A stretch of DNA of 64,000 nt from JALYGY01 sp963800975. Lineage in GTDB: Bacteria > Actinomycetota > Rubrobacteria > Rubrobacterales > Rubrobacteraceae. The notes below the pieces were generated by a model. The model saw only the letters and a program-made list of their open reading frames with translations. It was not told where the DNA came from and ran no database searches. Below are positions 34,031 through 42,356 of this stretch, piece by piece (the stretch's first letter is position 1; every line of letters begins with the position of its first letter). The stretch is taken from contig CAWDDB010000019.1 in NCBI GenBank assembly GCA_963800975.1, positions 124,001 to 188,000 of the forward strand, in the 5' to 3' direction. The translations under genes and the position numbers were made by a program.

Positions 34031-34338
34031 CGCCTTCTGCAGGGCGACATTGATGTAGTCTGCGGACTGGGAGGAGAAAGTTCTCGCCTTCTCGGCGTGT
34101 AGCCTGCTGACGTCGGCGCGCGTGAGGTTGCTTCGGCAGAGCCGGGCGGCACCGAAGAGTACGGTCGGGCCCGCTCGGACTGGGCTATGCACGATAATGG
34201 ATGCGAGTATTAGCGCCATGGCTGGGGGTCGGGGGCTTGGATAGCCTCGCCGAATACCTGTCGACGGCGTGAAGACGCGCGGTCGGCCTCACTTATCGCT
34301 TGATAGGAAGGGCCCCATAGACGCTAAAGGAGGGCAAC

Positions 34339-35040
34339 ATGAAGCTGCTTCTCACGTCCGTTGGAGCATCCAACGGAAGCATCCGTAGCGCGCTGGTTGA
34401 GCTACTCGGCAAGCCCATCGAGGAGTCCCGGGCGGTCCAGATCTCGACCGCGCTCTACGCCGCGCCGAGCGGCCCTCAGGACGCCTACGAGATGGCGAGA
34501 TACTACGGCGAGATGGGCTGGGAGGAGCTCGGCACCCTGGAACTCACCGCTTTGCCAACCATCGAGGAGGAGCACTGGCTGTCGTTCGTGGAGTCCTCGG
34601 ACGCCATCCTGGTGAGCGGCGGCAACACGGGGTACCTGAGCTACTGGTTCCAGGAGTCGGGGTTCGCCGAAAGGCTGCCCGGGTTGCTGCAGGACAGGGT
34701 CTACTTCGGGATCAGCGCCGGCAGCACTATGCTCACCCCTGGCCAAAACTACGATCCGGAGCGCCTGGAAAGCGAGGGCGTCTTCTACGATGACGAGTTC
34801 GAGGAGTCCGCGCCCAAGGACGCGGGCAGCGCCTGGGGGATGGGATTGGTGAATTTCTCCATTCGCCCCCACCTGGGCGCGGACTACTTCCCGATGGCTA
34901 TGGACATGGCGATGATGGAGCGAGCGGCGGCCAAGCTCGATCACCCAATGTACGCGATAGACGACGAGACTGCGATCAAGGTCGTGGATGGGGAGTTGGA
35001 GGTCGTCTCCGAGGGCGAGTGGAGGCTGTTCGACGGTTAG
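34339..35040 (+). CDS. Peptidase S51-family protein (peptidase E-like)
   Basis: 233 aa. D-A-I-L-V-S-G-G-N-T-G-Y-L is the glycine loop and G-I-S-A-G-S-T-M (residues 124-131) holds the nucleophile Ser126 of the S51 family; F-S-I-R-P-H-L-G-A-D-Y-F carries the catalytic His. Length equals that of PepE (about 229 aa) and is well below cyanophycinase. It would cleave Asp-X dipeptides in the cytoplasm. AAAGGAGGGCAAC is a strong SD. The gene is monocistronic. Confidence 0.9.
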   Translation: MKLLLTSVGASNGSIRSALVELLGKPIEESRAVQISTALYAAPSGPQDAYEMARYYGEMGWEELGTLELTALPTIEEEHWLSFVESSDAILVSGGNTGYLSYWFQESGFAERLPGLLQDRVYFGISAGSTMLTPGQNYDPERLESEGVFYDDEFEESAPKDAGSAWGMGLVNFSIRPHLGADYFPMAMDMAMMERAAAKLDHPMYAIDDETAIKVVDGELEVVSEGEWRLFDG

Positions 35041-35343
35041 CGGCGGCGGGGCTCGGTGCCGCTCAGATTCGGCGGCAGCCGGGGCGAGCTTCACCGGGCG
35101 AACCGGCAGCCGGTTGGATCGAAAGGTCGTATCGGAGATCGGCGTTGACGTTGAGCGGGTCGTACATAACATCGCCGTGCCCTACGATTCGGGGCGCCTC
35201 CGTCTCCGGATGGGCGTCGGCTCCGAACACCTCCTGGAAAACGAAATCAGCAAGGTAGCGACGGAGCTAGACACCGAAATCACGTGCTTGACGCCACAAA
35301 CCTGTAGGTCCCAACGCTCCGCGAACCGGGTATTCGATTCAGG
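35041..35343. other. Intergenic with possible coding remnant
   Basis: A plus frame (V-D-V-E-R-V-V-H-N-I-A-V-P-Y-D-S-G-R-L-R) is coding-like from about 35100 to 35300 but has neither start nor recognisable family. Confidence 0.25.
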
Positions 35344-35649
35344 CTAGCACGTCCTGCGAATCAGGGCTTCTGCGTCGTGCACGCTCAAGCGGCCGTCCGT
35401 GCCCACGGAGATAGCGCCGCGCTTTCGGAATTGGCCGAGGGCCTGGTTGACGCTCACCCGCGATGCTCCAACCAGGGCAAGGTCGGTTTGGGTGAAGCGC
35501 ATCGGTATGCGTGTACCTTCTGGCGTCTCCTGCCCGTACTCACGCGCGAGGGCAAGGAGCTGGGAGGCTACCCTGCCCTGCACGTTGAGGGAAGCGAGCG
35601 AGATCAGGCGTGCGTTGGCAAGCCTCACGCGCTTGCTGAGAATGAACAA
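35344..35649 (-). pseudogene. Crp/Fnr-type regulator, C-terminal DNA-binding part only
   Basis: 101 aa from the first Met, covering the dimer helix end (L-I-S-L-A-S-L-N-V-Q-G-R-V-A-S-Q-L-L-A-L) and the Crp winged helix: F-T-Q-T-D-L-A-L-V-G-A-S-R-V-S-V-N-Q-A-L-G is the helix-turn-helix. The cyclic-nucleotide-binding barrel (about 120 aa) is absent and no SD precedes the first Met, so it is a truncated copy. A free DNA-binding domain remains conceivable. Confidence 0.75.
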
Positions 35650-35677
35650 AGAGGAATGGTAAGCCGAATCTTAGAAC

Positions 35678-35709
35678 GCATCGCGGAGTTGTCGACAACT
35701 CCGCGATGC
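35678..35709. repeat. 32-bp perfect palindrome
   Basis: GCATCGCGGAGTTGTC and its exact reverse complement meet at 35693/35694 with no loop. It sits between the membrane-protein stop (35727, minus) and the Crp fragment. It may be a terminator or a protein-binding site; no T-run. Confidence 0.85.
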
Positions 35710-35726
35710 AGGACATCGGGCAGCTG

Positions 35727-36512
35727 TTAGTCTCGGTCCAGGTACTCCTGGCACTCCCGGAAACGCAACGTCTCCGCCTCGCTGTCCGGAAGGCTGAGCA
35801 GCCCCTCTCTGTTGTAGACGTACAGGAACTCGTCTGCCCTGTCCAGCATCACGTATATGTCCTCGGCCGGCACCTCGGGGCACGCTCGCGACTCTATCCT
35901 TTCCGCCTCTATCTCCACGATCGGGAGCTGGGGCGTCTGCGAGGTGGCCAGGCACAGGGCCGCGACGACGGCGGCCGCGTAGGTGGCCGCCGCGGCGGCA
36001 AGGAAGTCCTCTTGGTTGCTCCTCCATCTCACGTAGCCCAGGACAAGGCCGCCACCGCCGGAGAAGGCGAAGAAAGCGACGAACAGCGAGAGGTCGATCC
36101 AGCTGTTTATGCGGACGCTGTTCCACAGCACCACGACGGCGATCGGAATGAGCAGGACCAGGTATAGCATCCAACCCCTCGCGCCCCGCCGCAACTCGGA
36201 GGCCTCCCCGGGTTCCCTGCCCAGGTGCAAGAGGCCCCTCACCAACAGCACGGACACCCCGACCCCAAAGGCCGTAGATACGAGGGCGAGAAACAGCAGC
36301 CTGATGCCCGTCTCTATCACCGTCATTTCTGGCACCAGCGACGCGGCGACCCACACGGAGTCCAGGCGCTCGTAGGGGAACAGGGGGTCCCGCCACATCT
36401 GGATGCCCACGCCCAGGAAGCCCAATGGGTACAGCGTGGCGGCCGGGATGCCCACGTAGAAGAGCACGGACTCGGCCAGGCTCCTTACCTTCCCCTCCCC
36501 GCGCTCCGTCAC
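35727..36512 (-). CDS. Membrane protein of unknown function
   Basis: 261 aa. Hydrophobic segments at about residues 18-36, 68-90, 115-130, 138-160 and 170-190; the C-terminal 60 or so residues are outside the membrane and end with Glu/Arg-rich helices (E-A-E-R-I-E-S-R and E-C-Q-E-Y-L-D). Two Cys (A-C-P-E-V-P and R-E-C-Q-E) could pair. No family recognised. It resembles host membrane proteins of neighbouring cell-envelope genes only in composition. Start at ATG 36512; the upstream sequence is not a clear SD. Confidence 0.6.
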   Translation of the reverse strand: MTERGEGKVRSLAESVLFYVGIPAATLYPLGFLGVGIQMWRDPLFPYERLDSVWVAASLVPEMTVIETGIRLLFLALVSTAFGVGVSVLLVRGLLHLGREPGEASELRRGARGWMLYLVLLIPIAVVVLWNSVRINSWIDLSLFVAFFAFSGGGGLVLGYVRWRSNQEDFLAAAAATYAAAVVAALCLATSQTPQLPIVEIEAERIESRACPEVPAEDIYVMLDRADEFLYVYNREGLLSLPDSEAETLRFRECQEYLDRD

Positions 36513-37119
36513 AGTCTACCGACCTTCCACCCTATCTGCCCCGTCGTTCGAGCCCAAGCTGCCAGGATAACCGAGCCGGGAGTCCCGGTCAGGTAGAGGT
36601 AGGAGAGGCTGGACCAGGGGCTTGCCATAGCGAACCTGGAGCAAGGCGGTTAGCCCTCGAGTGCTAGCGTGTCCCGACGCATTCTCGCGGCGCGCTCTCC
36701 TGTGAGGAAGCCTCGCGCCCGAGCCTGTGCTGGAGCCACAAGAGCACGAACCCGATGAGCGGGACCGCGAAGTCCAAGTAGAAGACTATCCCGGCATTGC
36801 CCGGCGCGAACGGCACAACCCAATCTGGGCTAGAAAAGGCTACAATCTCTTGGCACCACTTGCGCGTAGCGCTTCCCTGCAGCGGAGACCGACTCGGAGA
36901 CGCTGGTCACATCCTCTACTATGTGTCCCTCTCCGATACATCTCTCGCACATGCCCTGTGAGTTGGTTCTGCGCAGCTTCCCCGCCTCGCGGTCGCGCTC
37001 GTACCAAGCGCATTGTTCTCCTCGCGCGCCGTAACGGGGCCCTGATGCACTGCCCATTAGCTGAGACGAGGACTCAAAGCCCTGGCCGAGAAGCCCGCGC
37101 CGCCGTTCTGCGCCCTGAT
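36513..37119. other. Gene-poor stretch with membrane and zinc-finger-like remnants
   Basis: Minus strand around 36690-36830 reads I-V-F-Y-L-D-F-A-V-P-L-I-G-F-V-L-L-W-L, a membrane helix without start. Minus 36830-37057 reads E-Q-C-A-W-Y-E-R-D-R-E-A-G-K-L and M-C-E-R-C-I, like the C-W-C..C-P-C tail of some sensor kinases with one Cys lost. Neither is an intact gene. Confidence 0.3.
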
Positions 37120-37156
37120 CGAAGGTCGCGGGTTAGAGCCCCGTCGGTCGCCCTCC
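37120..37156 (+). repeat. Third, imperfect copy of the tRNA-His 3' end
   Basis: Matches 37 bp of the T-arm and acceptor end of tRNA-His (CGAAGGTCGCGGGTT..GAGCCCCGTCGGTC..CCCTCC) with changes at two positions. It marks the far edge of a 10.7-kb segment that begins at 26424. Confidence 0.75.
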
Positions 37157-37195
37157 CTTGATAGGTTCTCTGGGGGACTTGATGGACTGGGTCAG

Positions 37196-37657
37196 CTAAT
37201 GCGTTTCCAGGCGTTGCGCGACACGTTTAACGTATTCGAGGATCTGGCGCATCGAGGCCCGGTAGGCAGTTATGGTGTGCCCGTAGGGGTCGGGGATGCC
37301 CTCCGTGCTGGGCACGCCGGTAGCGAAATCGGGCAGGGTGTGGAGTTTCGCGCCTGACTTGTCGCCGTATTGGCGCTTGATAGCCGAGAGCTGTTGCGGG
37401 CTCATGGTTAGCACCAGGTCCGCGTCTTCGAGCGCCGACGCGCTCACTTGCCTGGCGCGATGCTCGGGCGGGTGGATCCCGATCTCCTCCAGCACCGTTG
37501 CCGCGTTGGGAGTCATGGGTTCGCCCTCGAGAGCGGCGACCCCCGCGCTCTGCGCCCGAAAAGATAGGCCGTTGCTTGCGGCTACGGTGTCGAAGATCGC
37601 CGCGGCCATGGGGCTGCGGCAGATGTTGGCGGTGCACACGAACAAGACGGACTTCAA
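37196..37657 (-). CDS. Low-molecular-weight protein-tyrosine phosphatase
   Basis: 153 aa. F-V-C-T-A-N-I-C-R-S-P-M (C8-x5-R14-S) is the phosphate-binding loop with nucleophile Cys8; I-P-D-P-Y-G near residue 125 carries the general-acid Asp. Length fits the LMW-PTP/arsenate-reductase family; the D-P-Y-G motif favours a tyrosine phosphatase of the Ptp/Wzb type. TTG 37657 is chosen because the family starts exactly there; upstream codons are not conserved. Just beyond the tRNA-His repeat, so probably host. Confidence 0.88.
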   Translation of the reverse strand: MKSVLFVCTANICRSPMAAAIFDTVAASNGLSFRAQSAGVAALEGEPMTPNAATVLEEIGIHPPEHRARQVSASALEDADLVLTMSPQQLSAIKRQYGDKSGAKLHTLPDFATGVPSTEGIPDPYGHTITAYRASMRQILEYVKRVAQRLETH

Positions 37658-37873
37658 GCGCCGTCCCTTCCCTTGTCGCGGGTGAGTTCCGTTCCAATTA
37701 TATGAGCCAATGCTGATGGCTACCTTGAACCGTGCGCCTGCCGTTCGTACTTCGTACGGCATGACCCCTCGGGCGGGAATTCATTCCGAATACATCGATC
37801 GCTGATGTATTAGGCCCGTACTTGCGAGTGCGGCCCGCAGCTGGTGGGGCCGCTGGATCTAGGAGTGTGGACC

Positions 37874-38713
37874 GTGCCTCGAGGACGCGCTCTCACTATC
37901 GGGTTGAACCTCGTTGATCCTGCTCACCACGGCGGGTGGGATGGAAAACTCAACGCCTGCGAAGCGGACCCCGAGGACATGGCCGCAATCGCCGACTCGC
38001 AGGGCTTCGACGTGACTACCATCATGACGAAGGACGCCACGCGCGAGCGGGTGAAGCGTGAGATCTCCGAGGCCGCGGCAGACCTGGAGGCGGGAGACAT
38101 CTTCATGCCGAGCTACTCCGGGCATGGCGGCCAGCTTCCGGACCGTAGCGGTGACGAAGAGGACGACTCGCAGGACGAGACGTGGTGCCTGTACGACGCG
38201 CAGCTGGTAGACGACGAGCTCTCCGAATTGTACGAACGGTTTGCGGAGGGCGTACGAATCCTGGTCTTCTCCGACAGCTGCCACAGCGGCTCCGTGGTCA
38301 AGGCGGCCTTTTTGCAGGGAACGGTCAGGGGACGGTCTATCGTCGCCAGCGCCCAGGAGGGCAGGTTCCGTAACATGCCCTCCGAGATGGTTCTCAGGAC
38401 CTACCGCACCAACAAGGCATTCTACGACGAGACAATCGAGGGCCTCGGCTCCGAGGGGCGCGCGGATCAGATCAATGCGTCGGTGCTCCTGATATCGGGG
38501 TGCCAGGACAACCAGCTCTCCTCCGACGGGGACTTCAACGGCCTGTTTACAGCGCAGATGCTGAGCGTGTGGCGCGAGGGTGCCTTCAAGGGGAGCTACC
38601 GAAGGTTCCACAGGCGCATCGTGCGGCGCATGCCTCCCGAGCAGACGCCCCACTACTTCAGGGCGGGTAGGACAAACGAGGAATTCGAGGCGCAAAGGCC
38701 GTTCTCGATCTGA
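37874..38713 (+). CDS. Metacaspase (peptidase C14 family)
   Basis: 279 aa, p20-like caspase fold. A-L-T-I-G-L-N opens strand 1; P-S-Y-S-G-H-G-G-Q contains catalytic His84; F-S-D-S-C-H-S-G-S contains catalytic Cys136; Asp residues around the C-D pocket are D-E-T-W-C-L-Y-D. After Cys the M-P-S-E-M and I-S-G-C-Q-D-N-Q-L-S-S-D-G segments match bacterial type I metacaspases. These cleave after Arg/Lys and often need Ca2+ (family knowledge). GTG 37874 is chosen for AGGAG eight bases upstream. No signal peptide or fused domain. Confidence 0.9.
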   Translation: MPRGRALTIGLNLVDPAHHGGWDGKLNACEADPEDMAAIADSQGFDVTTIMTKDATRERVKREISEAAADLEAGDIFMPSYSGHGGQLPDRSGDEEDDSQDETWCLYDAQLVDDELSELYERFAEGVRILVFSDSCHSGSVVKAAFLQGTVRGRSIVASAQEGRFRNMPSEMVLRTYRTNKAFYDETIEGLGSEGRADQINASVLLISGCQDNQLSSDGDFNGLFTAQMLSVWREGAFKGSYRRFHRRIVRRMPPEQTPHYFRAGRTNEEFEAQRPFSI

Positions 38714-38806
38714 GGGCCGGTTGCGGGCCGCCCGAGAAGTGTCGCGTTGGGGCCACGCGAAGCATGTTTGCTTCCCTGGGTCGCGCACATTAGACTTTGC
38801 CTGGAG

Positions 38807-39778
38807 ATGCGGGAGTTCCAAGACTACACGAAGGCCTCTCCCGCTGAGCGCGGGCGGCGGCTAGTCTGGTCGCTCACAGCCGGTCTGCTGGCGGCGGTAC
38901 TGGTCGTCGGTATCGGGATGCGAGCCGGCGCCGTCCCGACCCCGATCGAGACGCTGGGCTACGATGCCGCGAAGGACCCGAAGGCGCAGGGTCAGGACGG
39001 TGGGGAGGGGTGGCTGCGGGGTCTCCTCGGGGCTCCCCTGGAGCCCACGGCCGGCCCGCTTAACATTCTGGTTCTCGGCGTGGACGAGCAGCCCGAGGGA
39101 GCAGCAGACGGTGGGCGCACTGACACCATAATGCTCGTCCAGGTGGAGCCGGAGACGGGCGATCTCAAGCTGCTCTCGGTGCCGCGCGACCTGCTTGTGG
39201 AGATCGAGCCGGGGGTGGAGGACAGGATGAACGCCGCCTACTCCTACGGCGGGATCGAGCAGACCATGGCCGCTTTGCAGAGCTACGGCAGGGTCCCCAT
39301 CGAGCACTACGCTGTCGTGGACTTCGAGGGGTTCAGGGACGTCATCAACGCCATGGGCGGGGTAGAGATCGACGTCGAGGATGAGATCCCGCCCAAATAC
39401 GGCATCCAGGACGGCTTGCAGAACCTCAACGGCGCCCAGGCGCTATTCTACGCCCGCTACAGGAAGACGGACGGGGGGGACCTCGACCGCATCGCCCGCC
39501 AGCAACGCCTTATCGCCGCGCTTCGGAGCAAGGCGCTCGGATGGGACACGGTCACCATGCTGCCCGAGATCTCGCGTGTCATGAACAGAAACGTCGAGTC
39601 CAACCTCGGCTTCACGGAGGCCAGGTCCTTTGGCAGGCTCCTCATAAACCGCGGGCGAAACGCCCAGATGACCTCGGCGCAGCTCAAGGGCACGCCCAAG
39701 ACGCTTCCGAACGGCAACCAGGTCCTCGTCCCGAACCAGGAAGCAAACGAGGCTATCTTCGCCGAGTTCCGGTACTAG
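38807..39778 (+). CDS. LytR-CpsA-Psr (LCP) family cell-wall protein
   Basis: 323 aa. A cytoplasmic tail of about 20 residues, one membrane helix (L-V-W-S-L-T-A-G-L-L-A-A-V-L-V-V-G-I), then the extracellular LCP domain: L-N-I-L-V-L-G-V-D, R-T-D-T-I-M-L-V, L-S-V-P-R-D-L-L-V-E-I, Y-S-Y-G-G-I, and R-Y-R-K-T-D-G-G-D-L-D-R-I-A-R-Q-Q, all family hallmarks with the Arg residues that bind polyprenyl pyrophosphate. It ligates anionic polymers to peptidoglycan. ATG 38807 has only a weak SD (TGGAG). Confidence 0.93.
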   Translation: MREFQDYTKASPAERGRRLVWSLTAGLLAAVLVVGIGMRAGAVPTPIETLGYDAAKDPKAQGQDGGEGWLRGLLGAPLEPTAGPLNILVLGVDEQPEGAADGGRTDTIMLVQVEPETGDLKLLSVPRDLLVEIEPGVEDRMNAAYSYGGIEQTMAALQSYGRVPIEHYAVVDFEGFRDVINAMGGVEIDVEDEIPPKYGIQDGLQNLNGAQALFYARYRKTDGGDLDRIARQQRLIAALRSKALGWDTVTMLPEISRVMNRNVESNLGFTEARSFGRLLINRGRNAQMTSAQLKGTPKTLPNGNQVLVPNQEANEAIFAEFRY

Positions 39779-39779
39779 A

Positions 39780-40080
39780 CGCTCCGGCTATCGCCGTCGC
39801 TAGCACGCCGCCTCCCTGCGGTCGGCGGCTTCTCAGCACGCTCCGTCTGTCGCCTCCGCTTGTCAGCACGCATCGCCCTTTGCAAGGGCTTGCTTCGCAG
39901 CACGCCGCCCCTCGGCTCCGCCTCGGGGACGGCTTGTCAGCTTTCTTGGCTCAGGCAGGAGCCCTTTGCTGACAAGCGAGGCCAGCCTAGCTGGCCGACG
40001 CGTGCTGAGAAGCGAGGGTCTGCGTAGCAGGCCCTAAGCGTGCTGGCAAGCTGCCCCGTGGGCAGCTTGCCGACAAAGCT
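39780..40080. other. Structured gene-free region with repeated CAGCACGC motifs
   Basis: 300 bp with CAGCACGC-type motifs at least four times and matching inverted segments: GCTTGTCAGC (39932) with GCTGACAAGC (39969), GGCTTCTCAGCACGC (39828) with GCGTGCTGAGAAGC (40000), and GCAAGCTGCC-CCGTG-GGCAGCTTGC near 40045-40070. It could fold into a long branched hairpin. No ORF with coding sense. Confidence 0.5.
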
Positions 40081-40134
40081 TGCGCCCGTAGCGTAATGGG
40101 GTATTGGGTGGCCGGGGGCGATGATCGCTGCTGT

Positions 40135-40140
40135 TATAAT
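40135..40140 (+). promoter_or_regulatory. -10 box TATAAT of tRNA-Leu
   Basis: Perfect TATAAT 21 bp before the tRNA 5' end; no matching -35 hexamer is clear. Confidence 0.55.
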
Positions 40141-40161
40141 CGCGAAAGATTTGCAGCGAGA

Positions 40162-40242
40162 GCGAGAGTGGTGGAATGGTAGACACGCTAGATTTAGGAT
40201 CTAGTGCCTTCGGGCGTGCGGGTTCAAGTCCCGCCTCTCGCA
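40162..40242 (+). tRNA. tRNA-Leu (TAG anticodon)
   Basis: Acceptor GCGAGAG pairs with CTCTCGC, discriminator A at 40242. Anticodon stem CTAGA/TCTAG encloses TTTAGGA, giving anticodon TAG. A short variable arm (TGCCTTCGGGCG) marks the class II Leu form. CCA is not encoded. It precedes tig by 50 bp. Confidence 0.95.
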
Positions 40243-40291
40243 CCTCGCATCGCCGGTCCACGAGGTACGGGTGGAACAGAAACAGGAGTCT

Positions 40292-41719
40292 ATGACGGCC
40301 AACGTAACTAAGCTAGAAGACAACAAGGTTCGCCTTGACGTGGAGGTGGCCCCGGAGGCCGTGCGCGCCGGGGTGGACGCCAAGGTGCGCGAGCTCGGAC
40401 GGCAGGTCAGGGTTCCGGGCTTCAGGCCAGGCAAGGCGCCGCGGCGCGTGATCGAGAACCACCTGGGGCGCGACTACATCTACTACGAGGCGCTGCAGGA
40501 AAGGCTGCCGACCTGGTACTCGGAGGCGGTGGTCGAGACCGATCTCAGGCCCATAGATAGCCCGGAGATCCATTTCGACGATCCGCTGGACGAGGAGGAG
40601 GGCTTCAAGTTCTCCGCCACGGTCGAGGTCAGGCCGGAGGCGTCCGTGGCCGACTACAAGGGGGTCGAGGCGGCGAGGGCCGAGGCCGAGGTGGCCGAGG
40701 AGCAGGTTGACGAACAGCTAGAGCAGATGCGCGGCCAGTTCGCGACGCTCGCCGCGGTCGAAGGCAAGCCCGTCGGCGAGGGCGACTTCGTGATCCTGGA
40801 CTTCCGCGGCGAGAGGATGACGACCGGCGAGCCGCTCGAGGGCGGGGAGGCCGAGGACTACATGCTCGAGGTCGGACGCGGCGAGCTGCTGCCCGACTTC
40901 GAGGAGAACCTGGTCGGGATGGCGGCCGGCGAGCGCAAGCAGTTCGGGGTTACCTTCCCGCTGGACTACGCCGAGGAGCCGCTGCGCGGGCAGGCGGTTC
41001 TGTTCCACGTGCACGTCAAGGAGATCAAGACCAGGGACCTGCCGCCGCTGGACGACGAGTTCGCCAAGGAGGCGAGCGAGTTCGAGACGCTGGACGAGCT
41101 GCGCGCCGCGGTGCGCGAGCAGCTCGAGCAGGCAGCCGAGCAGAGCGCCGACGGCGAATTCCGCACACGCGTGCTCGACGCGGTGGCCGAGAGGACGCGG
41201 GTCGAGGTGCCCGAGGCCATGGTCGAGGAGAAGGTCGACGAGATGCTCGGGAGCTTCGAGCGGAGCCTGCAGGCCCAGGGCATGCAGGCCGAGCAGTACT
41301 ACCAGCTGGCCGGCACGTCGGCCGATGAGGTCAAGGAGCGGGTGCGGCCGGACGCCGAGGACACAGTCAGGAAGGAACTTGCCCTCGACGCCGTCGTGGC
41401 CGCCGAGGGGATAGAGGCCGACGAAGACGAGATCATGCACCAGATCGAGCACCTGGCGGAGGGCTCGGAGAGGGACCCGGAGGAGATAGCCGAGACCATG
41501 CGGGAGAACGGAACCTACGCTCTACTGCAGGAGGAGCTGGCTCGCTCGCGGGCGCTCGACTTCCTGGTCGAGAACGCCGTCGCGGTCCCGATGCCAGAGG
41601 ACGAAGAAGAGCAGCCTGGTGCCGGCGAGGAAGAGCCCGAGGCCGGCGAGGCGTCGGTCGAGGCCACTGTCGAGGCCGGCGCCACGCAGGGTGAGAACGA
41701 CGAACGAGAGGAAGGGTAA
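40292..41719 (+). CDS. tig: Trigger factor
   Basis: 475 aa, ribosome-bound chaperone and prolyl isomerase. The ribosome-docking signature appears as V-P-G-F-R-P-G-K-A-P near residue 44 (G-F-R-x-G-K-x-P). A PPIase FKBP-like domain spans about residues 150-250 and a helical C-terminal domain 260-430. The last 40 or so residues are Glu/Gly-rich and probably disordered. ATG 40292 gives the usual M-x-x-x-V-T-K-L-E start; GTG 40271 with GAGG before it is an alternative, adding seven residues. The stop overlaps clpP (TAATG), typical of the tig-clpP-clpX operon. Confidence 0.95.
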   Translation: MTANVTKLEDNKVRLDVEVAPEAVRAGVDAKVRELGRQVRVPGFRPGKAPRRVIENHLGRDYIYYEALQERLPTWYSEAVVETDLRPIDSPEIHFDDPLDEEEGFKFSATVEVRPEASVADYKGVEAARAEAEVAEEQVDEQLEQMRGQFATLAAVEGKPVGEGDFVILDFRGERMTTGEPLEGGEAEDYMLEVGRGELLPDFEENLVGMAAGERKQFGVTFPLDYAEEPLRGQAVLFHVHVKEIKTRDLPPLDDEFAKEASEFETLDELRAAVREQLEQAAEQSADGEFRTRVLDAVAERTRVEVPEAMVEEKVDEMLGSFERSLQAQGMQAEQYYQLAGTSADEVKERVRPDAEDTVRKELALDAVVAAEGIEADEDEIMHQIEHLAEGSERDPEEIAETMRENGTYALLQEELARSRALDFLVENAVAVPMPEDEEEQPGAGEEEPEAGEASVEATVEAGATQGENDEREEG

Positions 41720-42318
41720 TGGATTACCAACCGCAAGGTGTAATTCCGTACGTAATAGAGCAGAGCCCGCGCGGCGAGCGGGCGATGGACATCTACTCCC
41801 GGCTCCTGAAGGACAGGATCATCTTCCTAGGGACGCCAGTCGACGATCAGGTGGCCAACGCCATTATGGCCCAGCTCTTGCACCTCGAGAGCGAGGACCC
41901 CGAGCAGGACATCAACCTGTACATAAACTCGCCTGGGGGCAGCGTGACCGCCGGGCTCGCGATCTACGACACCATGCAGTTCGTGAAGCCCGACATCGTC
42001 ACGACGGCCCTGGGGATGGCCGCGTCGATGGGGGCGTTCCTGCTCGCGGCCGGCGCCAAGGGCAAGAGGAACGCGCTGCCCAACACGCGCATACTGCTGC
42101 ACCAGCCGAGCGTGGGCGGCCTCGCGGGGCAGGCCTCGGACGTGGAGATCCACGCCAAGGAGCTGATCCTGACCAAGAGGCGCCTCAACGAGATCCTGTC
42201 GGAAAACACGGGGCAGCCGTACGAGCGGATCGAGCGCGACACCGACAGGGACTACATAATGGGTCCGGATGAGGCCATCGAGTACGGCGTCATCGACACT
42301 ATCATCACTAACCACTAA
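41719..42318 (+). CDS. clpP: ATP-dependent Clp protease proteolytic subunit
   Basis: 199 aa. Catalytic Ser103 in G-M-A-A-S-M-G-A-F, His128 in L-L-H-Q-P-S, Asp in E-R-D-T-D-R-D. Y-I-N-S-P-G-G-S-V-T-A-G is the oxyanion loop. It assembles as a 14-mer with ClpX. The N-terminal P-Y-V-I-E-Q-S-P-R-G-E-R is the normal axial loop. The start overlaps the tig stop by one base; clpX follows after 38 bp. Confidence 0.97.
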   Translation: MDYQPQGVIPYVIEQSPRGERAMDIYSRLLKDRIIFLGTPVDDQVANAIMAQLLHLESEDPEQDINLYINSPGGSVTAGLAIYDTMQFVKPDIVTTALGMAASMGAFLLAAGAKGKRNALPNTRILLHQPSVGGLAGQASDVEIHAKELILTKRRLNEILSENTGQPYERIERDTDRDYIMGPDEAIEYGVIDTIITNH

Positions 42319-42356
42319 GAGGGGGGTAGAGGGGCGATGGTACGGGGAGTAGTCGC

